Assembly: GCA_010015655.1 (NCBI GenBank)
Contig: ML976688.1
Span: 249,865-313,864 of the forward strand
DNA from: Bimuria novae-zelandiae CBS 107.79
Lineage: Eukaryota > Ascomycota > Dothideomycetes > Pleosporales > Didymosphaeriaceae
DNA: 64,000 nt
Reading direction: 5' to 3'
Position numbers and translations under genes: made by a program. A model generated the notes under the pieces. It did not search any database and was not told the origin of the DNA. It saw nothing but the letters and a program-made list of their open reading frames with translations. The stretch's first letter is position 1, and each line of letters starts with the position of its first letter. Shown in pieces: positions 25,290 to 35,091 of the stretch.

Positions 25290-26440
25290 AAAATAGCTAA
25301 CTTTATACTAATTAACTTACTATAAACGCGATTAGTAATTTAAATATGTCTTTTATCGTAGGCTTGTTGTTAGAGTCGCTCCTCCTCCGCCGTCGCCCAG
25401 CCTGCTCACGAGACCTCGCTATCATTAACCAAACGTTGTCTGACGGCGCTGCAACTGTACACCTTTACAGCGACACCTCGCGGGCCCATATGGCGACTAT
25501 ATTGCCCTCGACGGGCATATGATCGGAGAATCGCACCACCAACGATTTAGTACGCTAAAAGTAGTATACATGGGCGTAGTTTGAGCACATGGTGTCCTGG
25601 CACCTCCACGCGTCCCGTATTTAAATGGCTGGCCTATTGCCCATCTAATTAATCGCTATAACGTCTAGCAGCTTAGCGAGTTAGCAATTAGTAATAGTAA
25701 GTTATACCTAAAAGCCTTGCAGGCTACCTACGCGTAACTAACTTAAAATAAGCACTTAAGGTAACTTTAGCAGCAGCACTAAGTTAAAATCTATATACGT
25801 AGTGGCCTCTAAGGGCGCTAATTATAGTAACTCTTTTACGCTAGTTTTTACGTTAGTAAAATATAGGTAACTTTCCCCGCGTTTAAGAGCGTTTGCTATA
25901 CAATTCTTTACTAAAATTTAACTTAAATATATAATAATAGTAAGGCTTTTAATAGAGACTTTCTCCTAGGTGCTTATCTCTATAATAATGCTATTAGCCT
26001 ATCTCTACACCTCGCTCGCTATTAGGCTGCTAAGTAGTTACTTATAGTTACTATCCTCTACGCTATTAACTATCTTATTATTATAGTACGCTCTATAGCG
26101 ACACCTTATATAAGTTTTATTAACTACCTTAATAAGCTCTTTATCTAATTATTATATAAAAGGACTTAGCTAGGCTAATAATAGACTATCCTTTAGGTAT
26201 ATCTTTTACTTCTTAACGTCCTTATCCTTAAGTTGCTCTGCCTTAGCTACCTTAGTAGTAGTTATATAATTAGCTTTATTTACTATTTCTTGTAAAGGTG
26301 CCCTAGCCTTTGCTTTTTTAAAAGTCTTTTTACAAGATAACTTTATTATACGCGACTTTTTGGCTACCCGCGTTACCTAAGGTAGATTCTTACCCCCCTT
26401 AAATACTTAAGTACTCTTACGTTTATAACTTTTAGCTAGC
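25290..26440 (-). pseudogene. Unrecognised fossil ORF with Cys motif
   Basis: A minus-strand frame can be followed across many TAG/TAA stops from a basic N-terminus ('MLAKSYKRKS' near 26,435) to a GC-richer C-terminal part at 25,370-25,650. That part contains 'DAWRCQDTMCSNYAHVYYF', then 'VVRFSDHMPVEGNIVAIWAR'. The CxxxxC...C-like pattern followed by a Trp-Ala block resembles short Cys-rich segments I associate with other fungal repeats, but I cannot name the family. It lies just inside the 26,568-26,599 inverted repeat and points inward, opposite to the Tc1 transposase. It may be the second gene of the same element. Confidence 0.4.
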
Positions 26441-26567
26441 ATTATAATAACCCTTAAGAATAATAACAGGATATTGTTTAGGGGATAAATTCATGTACGG
26501 CATCTAATTGTACAGAAAAATAGGTGGGGTCAAATGACGCGCAGGAAGCGATTACCTAACAAGCGCC

Positions 26568-26599
26568 CAGGTCACATGGTGAGCGGGAATTTACGAAAC
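26568..26599. repeat. Right copy of the 32-bp perfect inverted repeat
   Basis: CAGGTCACATGGTGAGCGGG and the next 12 bases are the exact reverse complement of 17,083-17,114. Inward matching extends to about 26,520. It also marks the outer edge of the AT-rich block: beyond about 26,600 the base composition becomes that of ordinary genes. Confidence 0.85.
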
Positions 26600-26887
26600 C
26601 ACCGATAGCTCTTTCACAACGTTGCCGAAGCGAAACGCAGCACTGCTCTCCAGGTACGTACCCTCACTTGCCGTACAAGTTACTTCGTCGGTCACAGGTT
26701 CTCAGGAGCTCCATCTCCATGCAGCTCAACCCCGGTCGATTGATAAACCCCATTCTACCACCCGCGTCGCAGGCAATTCTGGAATCCACACTGTCTTCGC
26801 GAATATGGACATTTGAGATCTCCGTGACATACTGCCAGCCTCTTTGCCACCTATCAGCGGCTGAAACATTGGAGCTTTCATGGAATT

Positions 26888-28924
26888 ATGTCTCGACCAC
26901 TCAACCAGTCTGACCTAATCTTTCCCACGCAAGCTCTTTCCATCTCTTCGACCCTGACATCCTTGAAGCGCTCCGCGCTGTCCACTCACAACCGGCTCTC
27001 TTCAATTAAGTCCGATGCCGAGTTTGTGGCATCAGTATCGGAAGCGTTTGGACTACCGCTGGTAGCCAATGAGCGATGCGGTAGCTGGTACATTCCACCG
27101 GAGAAAAAGGCAGAGAGTGTATACTTCAAAAGCACTGACGGGCACACTAATGAATGGAAGTTTAGTCTTCGAAGATTAAACTTACAGCTTCTAGATCTGG
27201 TCGGGAACCGAGGAGGATGTGTGATCGTAGATTCCACAAGGCGAGGCAAGAGCATGCCAGACGCGCTCTCTAAGACGGTCCCGATCTGGTGCTGTGTGAT
27301 TAATCACGCCCTGTTCGCAGACACGGAAGCACACAGGCTTCACACACAACCACAGGCCGTGTCAGCATCAGAACATGCTCAGATAGAGAACCGGATAAAG
27401 GGCTTCGTGTGCGACTTTTTGGACATTTGCAAGCCGGACGTAGGGCTCCTGCGTAGCAAAATCGACAAACCACTGCGACCGATCTGGGTAACTCAAAAAT
27501 CAAGCTTACCAGAGCAGCCTCCATTCTTCTCGGAGTTTCATCCAGTCATCTTGTGTACGGCTTCACGACGCGTGAACGGTGCCGAAGGTTCAGAAGGCGG
27601 GTACGTCCAAGGCGCTGCCGACGACCACGAAGCCTGGTCTAAAGGTCTCCTGCCCACCCTTTTCTGGAGCAACATGGACCAGCTACTCAACACGAAAGAG
27701 GAAGATCTACCAGGTCTGATAGCACAATTGATTAGAGACGAGAACCGCCCCGCCGCCACCCCCATCCTTATCAAGCCAACATCCAACCTGTACATATCTT
27801 CCAGCCAGGATATGGACATCTCGCACTTCGACGTAATAATCAATTGCGGACCTAAGCCTCTACCCGGACAAGTCACAGAACCACCTAAACCACAAGGACA
27901 AAAACATCACCTCTGGCTCGAGTGCCAGACCGGTAAGAATGGCTCGCGAAACCTTCGCGACCAGCTATGGCGACTGCGCATACTGGAAGATTGGCTAGGT
28001 CCCGAACCTACCGCGGCCAAGATCCTGGTCTGTGACCCCACTGGTAAGGATCTAGCTGTAGGTGTAGTCCTCGCCATCCTTAGCAACTACTCTTCGCCTG
28101 AAGGTGTCCTCGCTTTTAGCTCCAGATTTGACGACGACACAAAAATCGCTCTCCGACCTCAGCCAGATAAGAGGCTCATCAAAGAGAGACTTTCATGGAT
28201 CACCACTACACATCCGACGTTGAGCCCACCCAGAGAGACGCTGAAGTCTGTGAACGCGTATTTGATGTCGACCAACGGAGAACAGGCTAGACAGAACCAA
28301 AAGTATAAATCCCATGAAGGGGATTCGTCGAACGATCGAATACTTACCTTTGGGGCTCGAAAGCCGGCAAAGGCGACAACACATCTCCCACCAGACACCC
28401 ATGCCCGAATCTTCACGGCGCTCCGGAACAAAGGGAGGCCGTGGAAGTTATCCCGTCAACTGACGTCGAAGCTCGAAAGCCATCCATCTGGCACTGTCCA
28501 AGGGACCGCGACATTCACGCTGCTTAAGACAGATCCTCCAACGCTCCTGTATGCTGAAGAAGGCGAGTTCGAAACAACCACTGGATTACGCTTCACTGTT
28601 CGGCGGAAATATATATACATCTTGAGACAAGAGGACGACTCCAGCCACATATCTGTATACTTCTCCGAAGAAGGCAAGGACGTGGGCGCTCTGTTCGTCG
28701 AAATGGGGGACCTGGCGGCGCTAGGGGATGCGAGTTCAACACTGACCGCTCAGAATAAGGAGCAGCATCTTTGCGGCCAGGATCTCTACAGTGCGAGCTG
28801 GCGTTTCTCGCAGGCCATGTTACAGGAGCGAAGTCAGTGGGGAGAGCTTCGATCGTATTGGATGCTAAGGTACGACGTCAAGGGACCGAAGAAGGACTAC
28901 GTCAGCGAGACGACGTATACCTGA
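26888..28924 (+). CDS. RIT1: tRNA A64-2'-O-ribosylphosphate transferase (Rit1) with an extra C-terminal domain
   Basis: Single-exon gene of 678 residues. Rit1 adds a phosphoribosyl group to the 2'-OH of A64 in initiator tRNA-Met, which keeps that tRNA out of elongation. The start 'MSRPLNQSDLIFP' is the usual family N-terminus. Family blocks are 'CGSWYIPPE' (64-72), 'YFKSTDGHTNEWKFSLRRLN' (79-98), 'GGCVIVDSTRRGKSMPDALS' (109-128), and 'PIWCCVINH' (132-140). A phosphatase-like loop 'VCDPTGKDLAVG' (381-392) belongs to the Rit1 DUSP-like domain, which ends near residue 460. Residues 505-678 are additional and read like a separate beta-rich domain ('RPWKLSRQL', 'TFTLLKTDPPTLLYAEEGEF', 'HLCGQDLYSASWRFS', 'DVKGPKKDYV'). 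These resemble the fungal/bacterial DUF6314 family by memory. Yeast Rit1 is about 510 residues, so a fusion is likely. The ATG is 288 bp from the transposon block. Confidence 0.9.
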   Translation: MSRPLNQSDLIFPTQALSISSTLTSLKRSALSTHNRLSSIKSDAEFVASVSEAFGLPLVANERCGSWYIPPEKKAESVYFKSTDGHTNEWKFSLRRLNLQLLDLVGNRGGCVIVDSTRRGKSMPDALSKTVPIWCCVINHALFADTEAHRLHTQPQAVSASEHAQIENRIKGFVCDFLDICKPDVGLLRSKIDKPLRPIWVTQKSSLPEQPPFFSEFHPVILCTASRRVNGAEGSEGGYVQGAADDHEAWSKGLLPTLFWSNMDQLLNTKEEDLPGLIAQLIRDENRPAATPILIKPTSNLYISSSQDMDISHFDVIINCGPKPLPGQVTEPPKPQGQKHHLWLECQTGKNGSRNLRDQLWRLRILEDWLGPEPTAAKILVCDPTGKDLAVGVVLAILSNYSSPEGVLAFSSRFDDDTKIALRPQPDKRLIKERLSWITTTHPTLSPPRETLKSVNAYLMSTNGEQARQNQKYKSHEGDSSNDRILTFGARKPAKATTHLPPDTHARIFTALRNKGRPWKLSRQLTSKLESHPSGTVQGTATFTLLKTDPPTLLYAEEGEFETTTGLRFTVRRKYIYILRQEDDSSHISVYFSEEGKDVGALFVEMGDLAALGDASSTLTAQNKEQHLCGQDLYSASWRFSQAMLQERSQWGELRSYWMLRYDVKGPKKDYVSETTYT

Positions 28925-29292
28925 AGACGGAGTGAAATGATAGACTTGGTTTTTGATCGTATAGATGAACAAGGATTACATCACAGCACGACGATATAAG
29001 TCATGAAGTATGCGAACGGATCGTGTCATAAATGTGTTTCAATCAGGAATCATGGTATTCATCATGCTCAGCGCGAATGTCTAAGTAACAGCGCTGTCTA
29101 GGGTATCTCGATACAATTCCAAACGCCATCTGGAAGCTTGTCCAGCACGTCGCCCATGGTACAGTCCGGGTGTCTGGTTTTATAGATTCACAAGGTCGCC
29201 AGATCGGGTGAATCAGGTTGGCCGGCGGGCTGTGCTGCAATGAGTTACTGCAGCCTCAGGCAAAGGTTTACCCAGACCACGACGAGGAGCTC
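28925..29292. other. Convergent intergenic region RIT1/BDP1
   Basis: Holds the 3' ends of two converging genes. No ORF or repeat of note was seen. Confidence 0.6.
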
Positions 29293-31685
29293 TCAATGCT
29301 CTCCCCAACCATCGTTCTCACCAACCTCGAGGATCTCAACACCCTCCTCGTCCTGCTGGAAAGTAACCTGCTTCTCCTTCCCTTTCTTCCCCTTCTTTTT
29401 CTTCTTCCCTTCATTACCCGCCCCCTCTTCCTCGTCGTCCACAACACCCGCTATTTCCTTCTGCCTCTTTATTTCCTCGTATTCCTTTCTCGCCTCTTCG
29501 ATTTCTTCTCTGTGTTTCCTTTCCTCGTCTTCGAATTTCCTCTTAATTTCTTCCACCCTATTGTATTCCTCATTCTTCTTTCCAGAAGCTCGCAGGAACT
29601 CGTCCCAGTCCTTGAGTCGTGTAGACTCCTGCCGGAGAATCTCTTTGATGGCTTCTGGATTCTTTTTCTCTTCACGCGTGAACTTGAGCTTCAGCGAACG
29701 ACGCGAGACGCCCTCGAATAGCGAGGTCATCATGCCGAAATCGGTGCCAAACATCCTCAGCGCATCATAGAAGTCTGCTGTGCTCTTCACATTCCAACGC
29801 TTGCCTTGTCCGGGTAGCAAAAATTCTTCGGGGTGACGCTTGTTGTCCCGCATGAAACTCCGGGCGTTGATGCGGTTCGTATAGTCGTCCTCCTCGACGA
29901 CCTCGGTTAACATCTCTTCAACGATTCTTTCATGATCAACCTGGCCGGAACCTTCAGCAATGTGCATCTTGCCATCCCTTAGTTCATAGTTGGCTTGTTC
30001 CTGTTGCGTTCGAAGAGCGTCCTCTTTCTCTTGTTGCTCACGTAGAATCCTTTCGGTGATTTCTCGACTTTTCATCTGCTCGGCTTCTTTGTTCTTCTGG
30101 CGCTGTTTAACTTCCTCCCAGTCAATCGTCCGCATCTTCTTCTCCCGTTGCGACAGCCTGCCGAAGCGGATGTTTCGGCGCGCAAGGTCGCCCATGAAGA
30201 CTTCGTCCGGGTCAATCTCCTCGTCTTCAGCATCGGAAGGAGTTGGAGCTCTAGGTGGACGAGTCTTTCGTTTGGGTTGCTGTTCGCCTTCGATGGCATC
30301 GTCGGCTTGCGAGGTGGTCTGGCGCTTCCGCTTCCTCGATGGTTTCGGACGAACAGCAGTTGCGCTACTCTCGCCATTCGGGCCGTCTTCAATGCTCTGT
30401 CCATTCTCAAGTACCTGCTCGGTTCCGGTAGCTGGTCCAGGCTCGACATTCTGCCCATCCTCGGTGGGAATGGTATTCTTCGCACTGGTTCTTCTGGACT
30501 GCCGCTTCTTCTTCGCGGGCGGCTGGGTGTCACCACCCGCCTCCCCAGTGGATGCCTCTGCTGCCTTCCTCTTTCCTCTGGCTTTTGCGCTGGGCCTTTT
30601 TGCTCGTGGTGGGACGAAATCCTCCTCTGCGTCCTCGCCTTCAGGCGCCTCCGCTGCTGTCTCTTCCTCCTCTTCTTCCATATTTCGGAGCGTGACTGGC
30701 TTGGCTCTACGCCGACCAGAAGGTTTACGCGGTTTCGGGGTGGTCGCGGGCCCAGCAGCATTGTCAATTGTAGCATTCACGGCGTTCCATGTAGGAGCTC
30801 CTCTGGCTCGTCTCGTGGCGGGTTGTGTGGCGATCACGCTGTCTGCGCTGGGGTTGTTCTGCGCTGGGACGGGAGCGGTGTCGGTAAGTGTTGCTGTTGT
30901 GAGGACGGGAGCACTGGAGGGTGCATCTGTCGTGTGAGAGGCAGTTTCGGCGGGCTGAACAGCATCGGCGACGGCTTCGGCAGCATCAGCGGTGGTGTGC
31001 TCTGCGACGGTCGCGGTGATTTGGTTGGTCTCTGGTCCAGCGTCTTCCACGGGCGCATCCAGGGCGGCTTCTTGCTGTGCGGCGGGCACGTTCTCCTGTT
31101 CCGCCTGTTGCGGTTCGCCATCCTGCGGGGTCACTGTTCCTTGCCGCTCTGGTGATGGTCCCGACGCGTCCTTGATGAGAGATGATGCAACTGTTAGCGG
31201 TGCTGGTGGCTCTAAAGAGACGGCCTCCTCAGTGGTAAGCACAGGCGTTGGTGAGGGCTCGACCGCAGGGCTCGTGGTGCTCGGACTTGCGGTGGCGGTT
31301 GGCAGCTCAGGTGCTGTATGGTCTTGCTGGACAGGTTCCTGGGTCGCGGTGGGCGTGGGAAGCTGAGGCGGCGTTTGTTGCTCAACAGCGGGTGTCGCGT
31401 CTGGTTGCGGCGTGGCTTGCTCAACGACGGGAGCAGTGTCTGGCTGCAGTGCTTGAGGAGTCGAAGTCGGAGGTATTGGGGCTTTGGGTGCTGTCGCTGC
31501 GGCGGGTCGACGTCGGATGGCCTTCTTGGGTGCGAATGTCTTTGCGCCCTCTCGCGGACAGTCAGTATCCTGGTTCTTGCACGTACCGAAAACGCGACAG
31601 GCGCTCACTCACTGTTGATAAAGGCCGACGTAATGGCCGGCGCTTTCGGCGCAGCTTTGGGCTCCCCCTCGCCCGACATGGCCAT
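29293..31685 (-). CDS. BDP1: Transcription factor TFIIIB subunit Bdp1 (B double prime)
   Basis: Two exons: 31,685-31,613 and 31,550-29,293, with a 62-bp intron (GTGAGT...CTGAC...CGAG), giving about 776 residues. The splice joins 'AITSAFINK' to 'GAKTFAPKKAIRRRP', the usual Bdp1 N-terminus. ATG 31,679 is an alternative start two codons in. Bdp1 joins Brf1 and TBP in TFIIIB and opens promoters for RNA polymerase III at tRNA and 5S genes. Residues about 30-300 are low-complexity Pro/Thr/Ala/Glu. Basic and acidic tracts follow, then 'DPDEVFMGDLARRNIRFG' just before the essential core. The SANT/Myb domain starts at about residue 609 ('RWNVKSTADFYDALRMFGTD', 'VSRRSLKLKFTREEKKNPEA'). The C-terminus is a charged coiled coil and a Lys-rich tail. 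Long antisense ORFs in this region are shadows of its biased codons. Confidence 0.9.
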
Positions 31686-32018
31686 TGCAGCGGGCAATTG
31701 CTTGCGCGAGTGTCGCTGGCCAAAAAGCTCAATGCTGCCTTTGCGACCCGCGCCAAGAGATTGCCCGTTCGAGCCTAGGGCCGAACGGGCAATCGATTCT
31801 TCGACTGCTCGCCTTGTCCACCCTACGCCAGCCTCACACGACACGCTCCCACTCGCACCCTCACTCCCGTCTCTCCTTCACTCGCGGTGCCGCCTGTCGT
31901 CTTTCGATTCATGACGTGATTGGCGCTCCCTCTGCCGCTGCCCGCCAACGTCGCCTCAACTGCTCTGATGAGGCTCGCCGCCAGGACCGTCGTGCCCCCA
32001 TCGCTTGACCCCGTCAAG
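31686..32018. promoter_or_regulatory. Shared divergent promoter BDP1/BRE1
   Basis: About 330 bp separate the two start codons, so both promoters must lie here. BRE1 may start further upstream at in-frame ATGs 31,968 or 31,920, which would shorten it. No specific factor site was identified. Confidence 0.55.
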
Positions 32019-34370
32019 ATGGAGGAACGGAAGCGTCCCAGCGCCTCTGAAGACTCGGCGCCTCCCGCGAAGCGCCAGGCCGTCGCCGTCAATGGCCTGA
32101 GGCCACACCCCGACGCTGACATGCCGTGGAAAGACGACATCGAGGTCTGCCTCCGCCCTCGTCCCGCCCCTTCGCTGCTGTCGGACACGTCCGCTGACCA
32201 TGCTGCGTGTACAGGCTTTCCAAAAAGATGCCATCCTCCGCCAGATGCGCGAGTACAAGCGTGAAAAGGCCACGATCGAGTCTCAGCTCAGCGAGATCGA
32301 AAATCGCTCCCAATACCACGACGACCACCTGCGTACAATCGATATATGGTTTGATCAGGTTAGTGCATACTGCTTCCGAAGTCCTGGGGCTGTGCTGACG
32401 GTTGCTAGTTGATTGATGAAATCAAGATCCTGAGCGGGGAGAAGCTCACCGCGGCCCAGCAAGATGGTGAGTGCACGCCCCAGGACTCGGAAGCAGTAGT
32501 GGCATATAACCTAATCTTCACGGCAGACCATTCCAACATACCAAAATCGCTCTTCTTCGAGGACAGCGAGAGCTTGCGCAAACATCTTGCAGGCCGCAAG
32601 GACAAGATTCTGTCGGCGTTGACCACTTTGTTCGCCAAGTTTCCTCCCGTCAGTCCAGAGGTTGCTGGCCTACAGCAGCAAATGTCGAAGCTTTTGGCTG
32701 CTGAAAAGGAGCACATCTGCACGCTACAGCGAGTTAACGCCGAGAAAGAGAAAATGAACGATCTTATGGTCGCCGCTACGCACCGCTACATGTTAGCCGA
32801 GAAGAAGCTGGACCGCTTCAGGAGTGCCCAGGTGCAAAAGCTCGAGAGCCAGTCTGTGACTATGACGTCCATCAAAGAAGAAACCACCTCTGTAAGCAAC
32901 GGCGAACCCATGAACGGTGTCGAATCCAGCTCCTCCGCAGAAGGCTCAGAGTCCGATCGGAAGCAAGCGCTGGCTGAAGCTGCAAAACGCAAGGAGCACG
33001 TGGAGCAGCTAGAGGCTGAAAACAAGAAGCTGACTCAGGAGGTTTCCGCGCTCAACATAAGACTAGCTGGTCTTTCCGATGATGACTACGCTAAAACTGA
33101 ACTGTTCAAGGCGTTCAAGTCGCAACATGAAGATGTGATCAAGCGCATCAACAATTTGGAGGCGACCAACATCCAATTACGCACAGAAGCGCAGAAGTAT
33201 CAAGCAGAGCGCACCGCTTACCGTATAAAGATCGACGAGGAGGCACGTGACAGTATCCGGGATTCCGAGGGCGCCGTGGTCCAGGCCGAAGCGAACTTGA
33301 CGCGCATCCGCCATGCAAGAGACGAACTCCTTTCCAAGGTAAGCATTCTGGAAGCTAGCCAAAAAAACGCGAACATTTCGAAACAGCAGACTCAAGAGCT
33401 TATGAGCGCGTGCGAGAGTCGAATCTCTGCATTGGAGTCCGAATGCGAGCGACTACGTTTGCAAATTTCGGAGAAGGAACAAGTAGCAGCATCGACTGAG
33501 CAGGGAGATCTTACACCAGAACAGCTGCAGAGCAAGCTCAAGACTCTCCAGAGCCAATATGAGCTCGTGGCCAACGAGCTTCCCGCTATGGAAGCAGCCT
33601 GGAAAAAGGCCCAGGCCGTTGCTGGAAGGAAAATATCCGAAATCGCAACGTGGGAAGAAAATGTGACCAAAGCATATGCGGATAAGGCCAAGGCTGACCA
33701 GAAGTATTTCGGCGCGATGAAGGCCAAAGAGCTTGTGGAGCAACAACTCCGCGTACTGCGTGCCCAATCGACGAAAGGGACCGAGGTGATTGCGCAGTTG
33801 AAGGAGGCGGATTCGGCGAGTCGCGCCTTGGTAGACAAGCTGGAGAAGCAAACAGCCGAGATGCGGGTGCAGATGGAAGAGTTGCAAAGGCAGCACCGAG
33901 AATTGCAGCAAAAGACCAACGAAAGCGCCATCATCACGGAAGGCTACGTCAGCCAAATTGCTGAACTGAAGAAGCATGTGGAGTCCAAAGACGCTGCCTA
34001 CTTGGAGGCGAAGAAGGCCAAGCGTGAAGCCGAGGTCGATCGAGACAAGATGGCAGAAAAAATCGAAGGGTTGGATCAGCAGATTGATCATTGGAAGCAG
34101 AAGAGCTTGGGGAACCAGAGCGAACACACGGCGTTGATGGAGGTAAGATGGATCCTGCCGCGAATTGAAACGTAAAAGTGTACTAATGGCGTATAGTCGA
34201 TGCTGCAATGCCAGATCTGCAAGAACAAGATCAAAGACACGGTTATCAAGACGTGCGGACATGTCTTCTGCGACGGCTGCGTCCAGGACCGGCTCATCAA
34301 CCGCGCACGCAAGTGCCCCAATTGTGGCAAAGCTTTTGGCAACGGTGATCTCATGCATATCCATCTATAG
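32019..34370 (+). CDS. BRE1: E3 ubiquitin-protein ligase Bre1
   Basis: Four exons: 32,019-32,144, 32,215-32,358, 32,409-34,142 and 34,197-34,370, with introns of 70, 50 and 54 bp, all in phase 0; about 725 residues. Bre1 works with Rad6 to monoubiquitinate histone H2B in the nucleus, a step needed for H3K4 and H3K79 methylation. N-terminus 'MEERKRPSASEDSAPPAKRQ' then 'HPDADMPWKDDIE' joined to 'AFQKDAILRQMREYKREK' is the family signature. The middle is almost all coiled coil. The last exon is the C3HC4 RING: Cys673, Cys676, Cys688, His690, Cys693, Cys696, Cys708 and Cys711, ending 'GNGDLMHIHL'. Every RING ligand is present. In-frame ATGs at 31,968 and 31,920 could extend the N-terminus. Confidence 0.93.
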
Positions 34371-35091
34371 AACGGATCGGTTAGCAATCACGTATGCCGG
34401 CCGGGCCGCTGTATTTTCTATGCGTAGAGCGAGCGACTTGTACAACACGACAGGGTTCATTCTTGGTAATTTTTGTGGCATCATGGTCGGCTTTGGTCGA
34501 CATACCCAGACGGGGTAGCCACAAGGGCTTAATTGGCGTTCGAGGAGCAGCAAGCGAGTTTTGGCAGATTCATGGAGGCGGGCTCTTTCTTTCTGGCGAT
34601 GCATGGCTGCGGGGCATGTTGTGCGTGTGTTACTAGAGGCTTTTCGATGTGTCTTGTGTGGGCCAGAAGTTTCTTGGATGTGGAAACATGGCAAGTGGAC
34701 CAACAAGTAGGTAACGAGCTGAGAGCCATCGGAGGCTACCTCCCAGCTGGATGCATGGGCGGAATGAACAGAGAAGAAATAATGAAAACTGTCAAAGGAA
34801 AAGCTCGAAGAGTGATGCCGCGTAGTGTTCGCCTTCATGTGCAACTGGATTAGCGAGGACAAGTTGGTGGTAGAAATAGGATGCAGTATCCGGTAGCCGT
34901 GTAGGGGGGGTATATAGCCGTATTCTAGGACAGTGAAGAAAAACGAAAACGCCAGCCATGCGCACGAAATCCATCCAGCTCGATGCAAGCCAAATCTCTC
35001 AACAAATCCCCGTTCTCGAATCACGCCGTCGTGGGAGTTGAATGCTCCTACTCGTCCTTCTAGCCCTTCCCGTACCACGCGTACTATCCCA
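34371..35091. other. Convergent intergenic region BRE1/acyltransferase
   Basis: About 720 bp with several short overlapping ORFs on both strands and none with a recognisable protein. It probably holds the two 3' untranslated regions. Confidence 0.55.

Noticed and set aside
29218..29770. Two overlapping plus-strand ORFs with Phe/Leu- or Ser-rich translations
   Set aside because: Antisense of the charged, Lys/Glu-rich BDP1 C-terminus; the apparent hydrophobicity is only the complement of GAA/AAG codons.
29990..31155. Long plus-strand ORFs (315 and 335 codons) opposite BDP1
   Set aside because: They are antisense shadows of the Pro/Ala/Glu-rich, GC-biased BDP1 coding sequence and translate to Ser/Leu/Cys/Arg-rich strings without domains.
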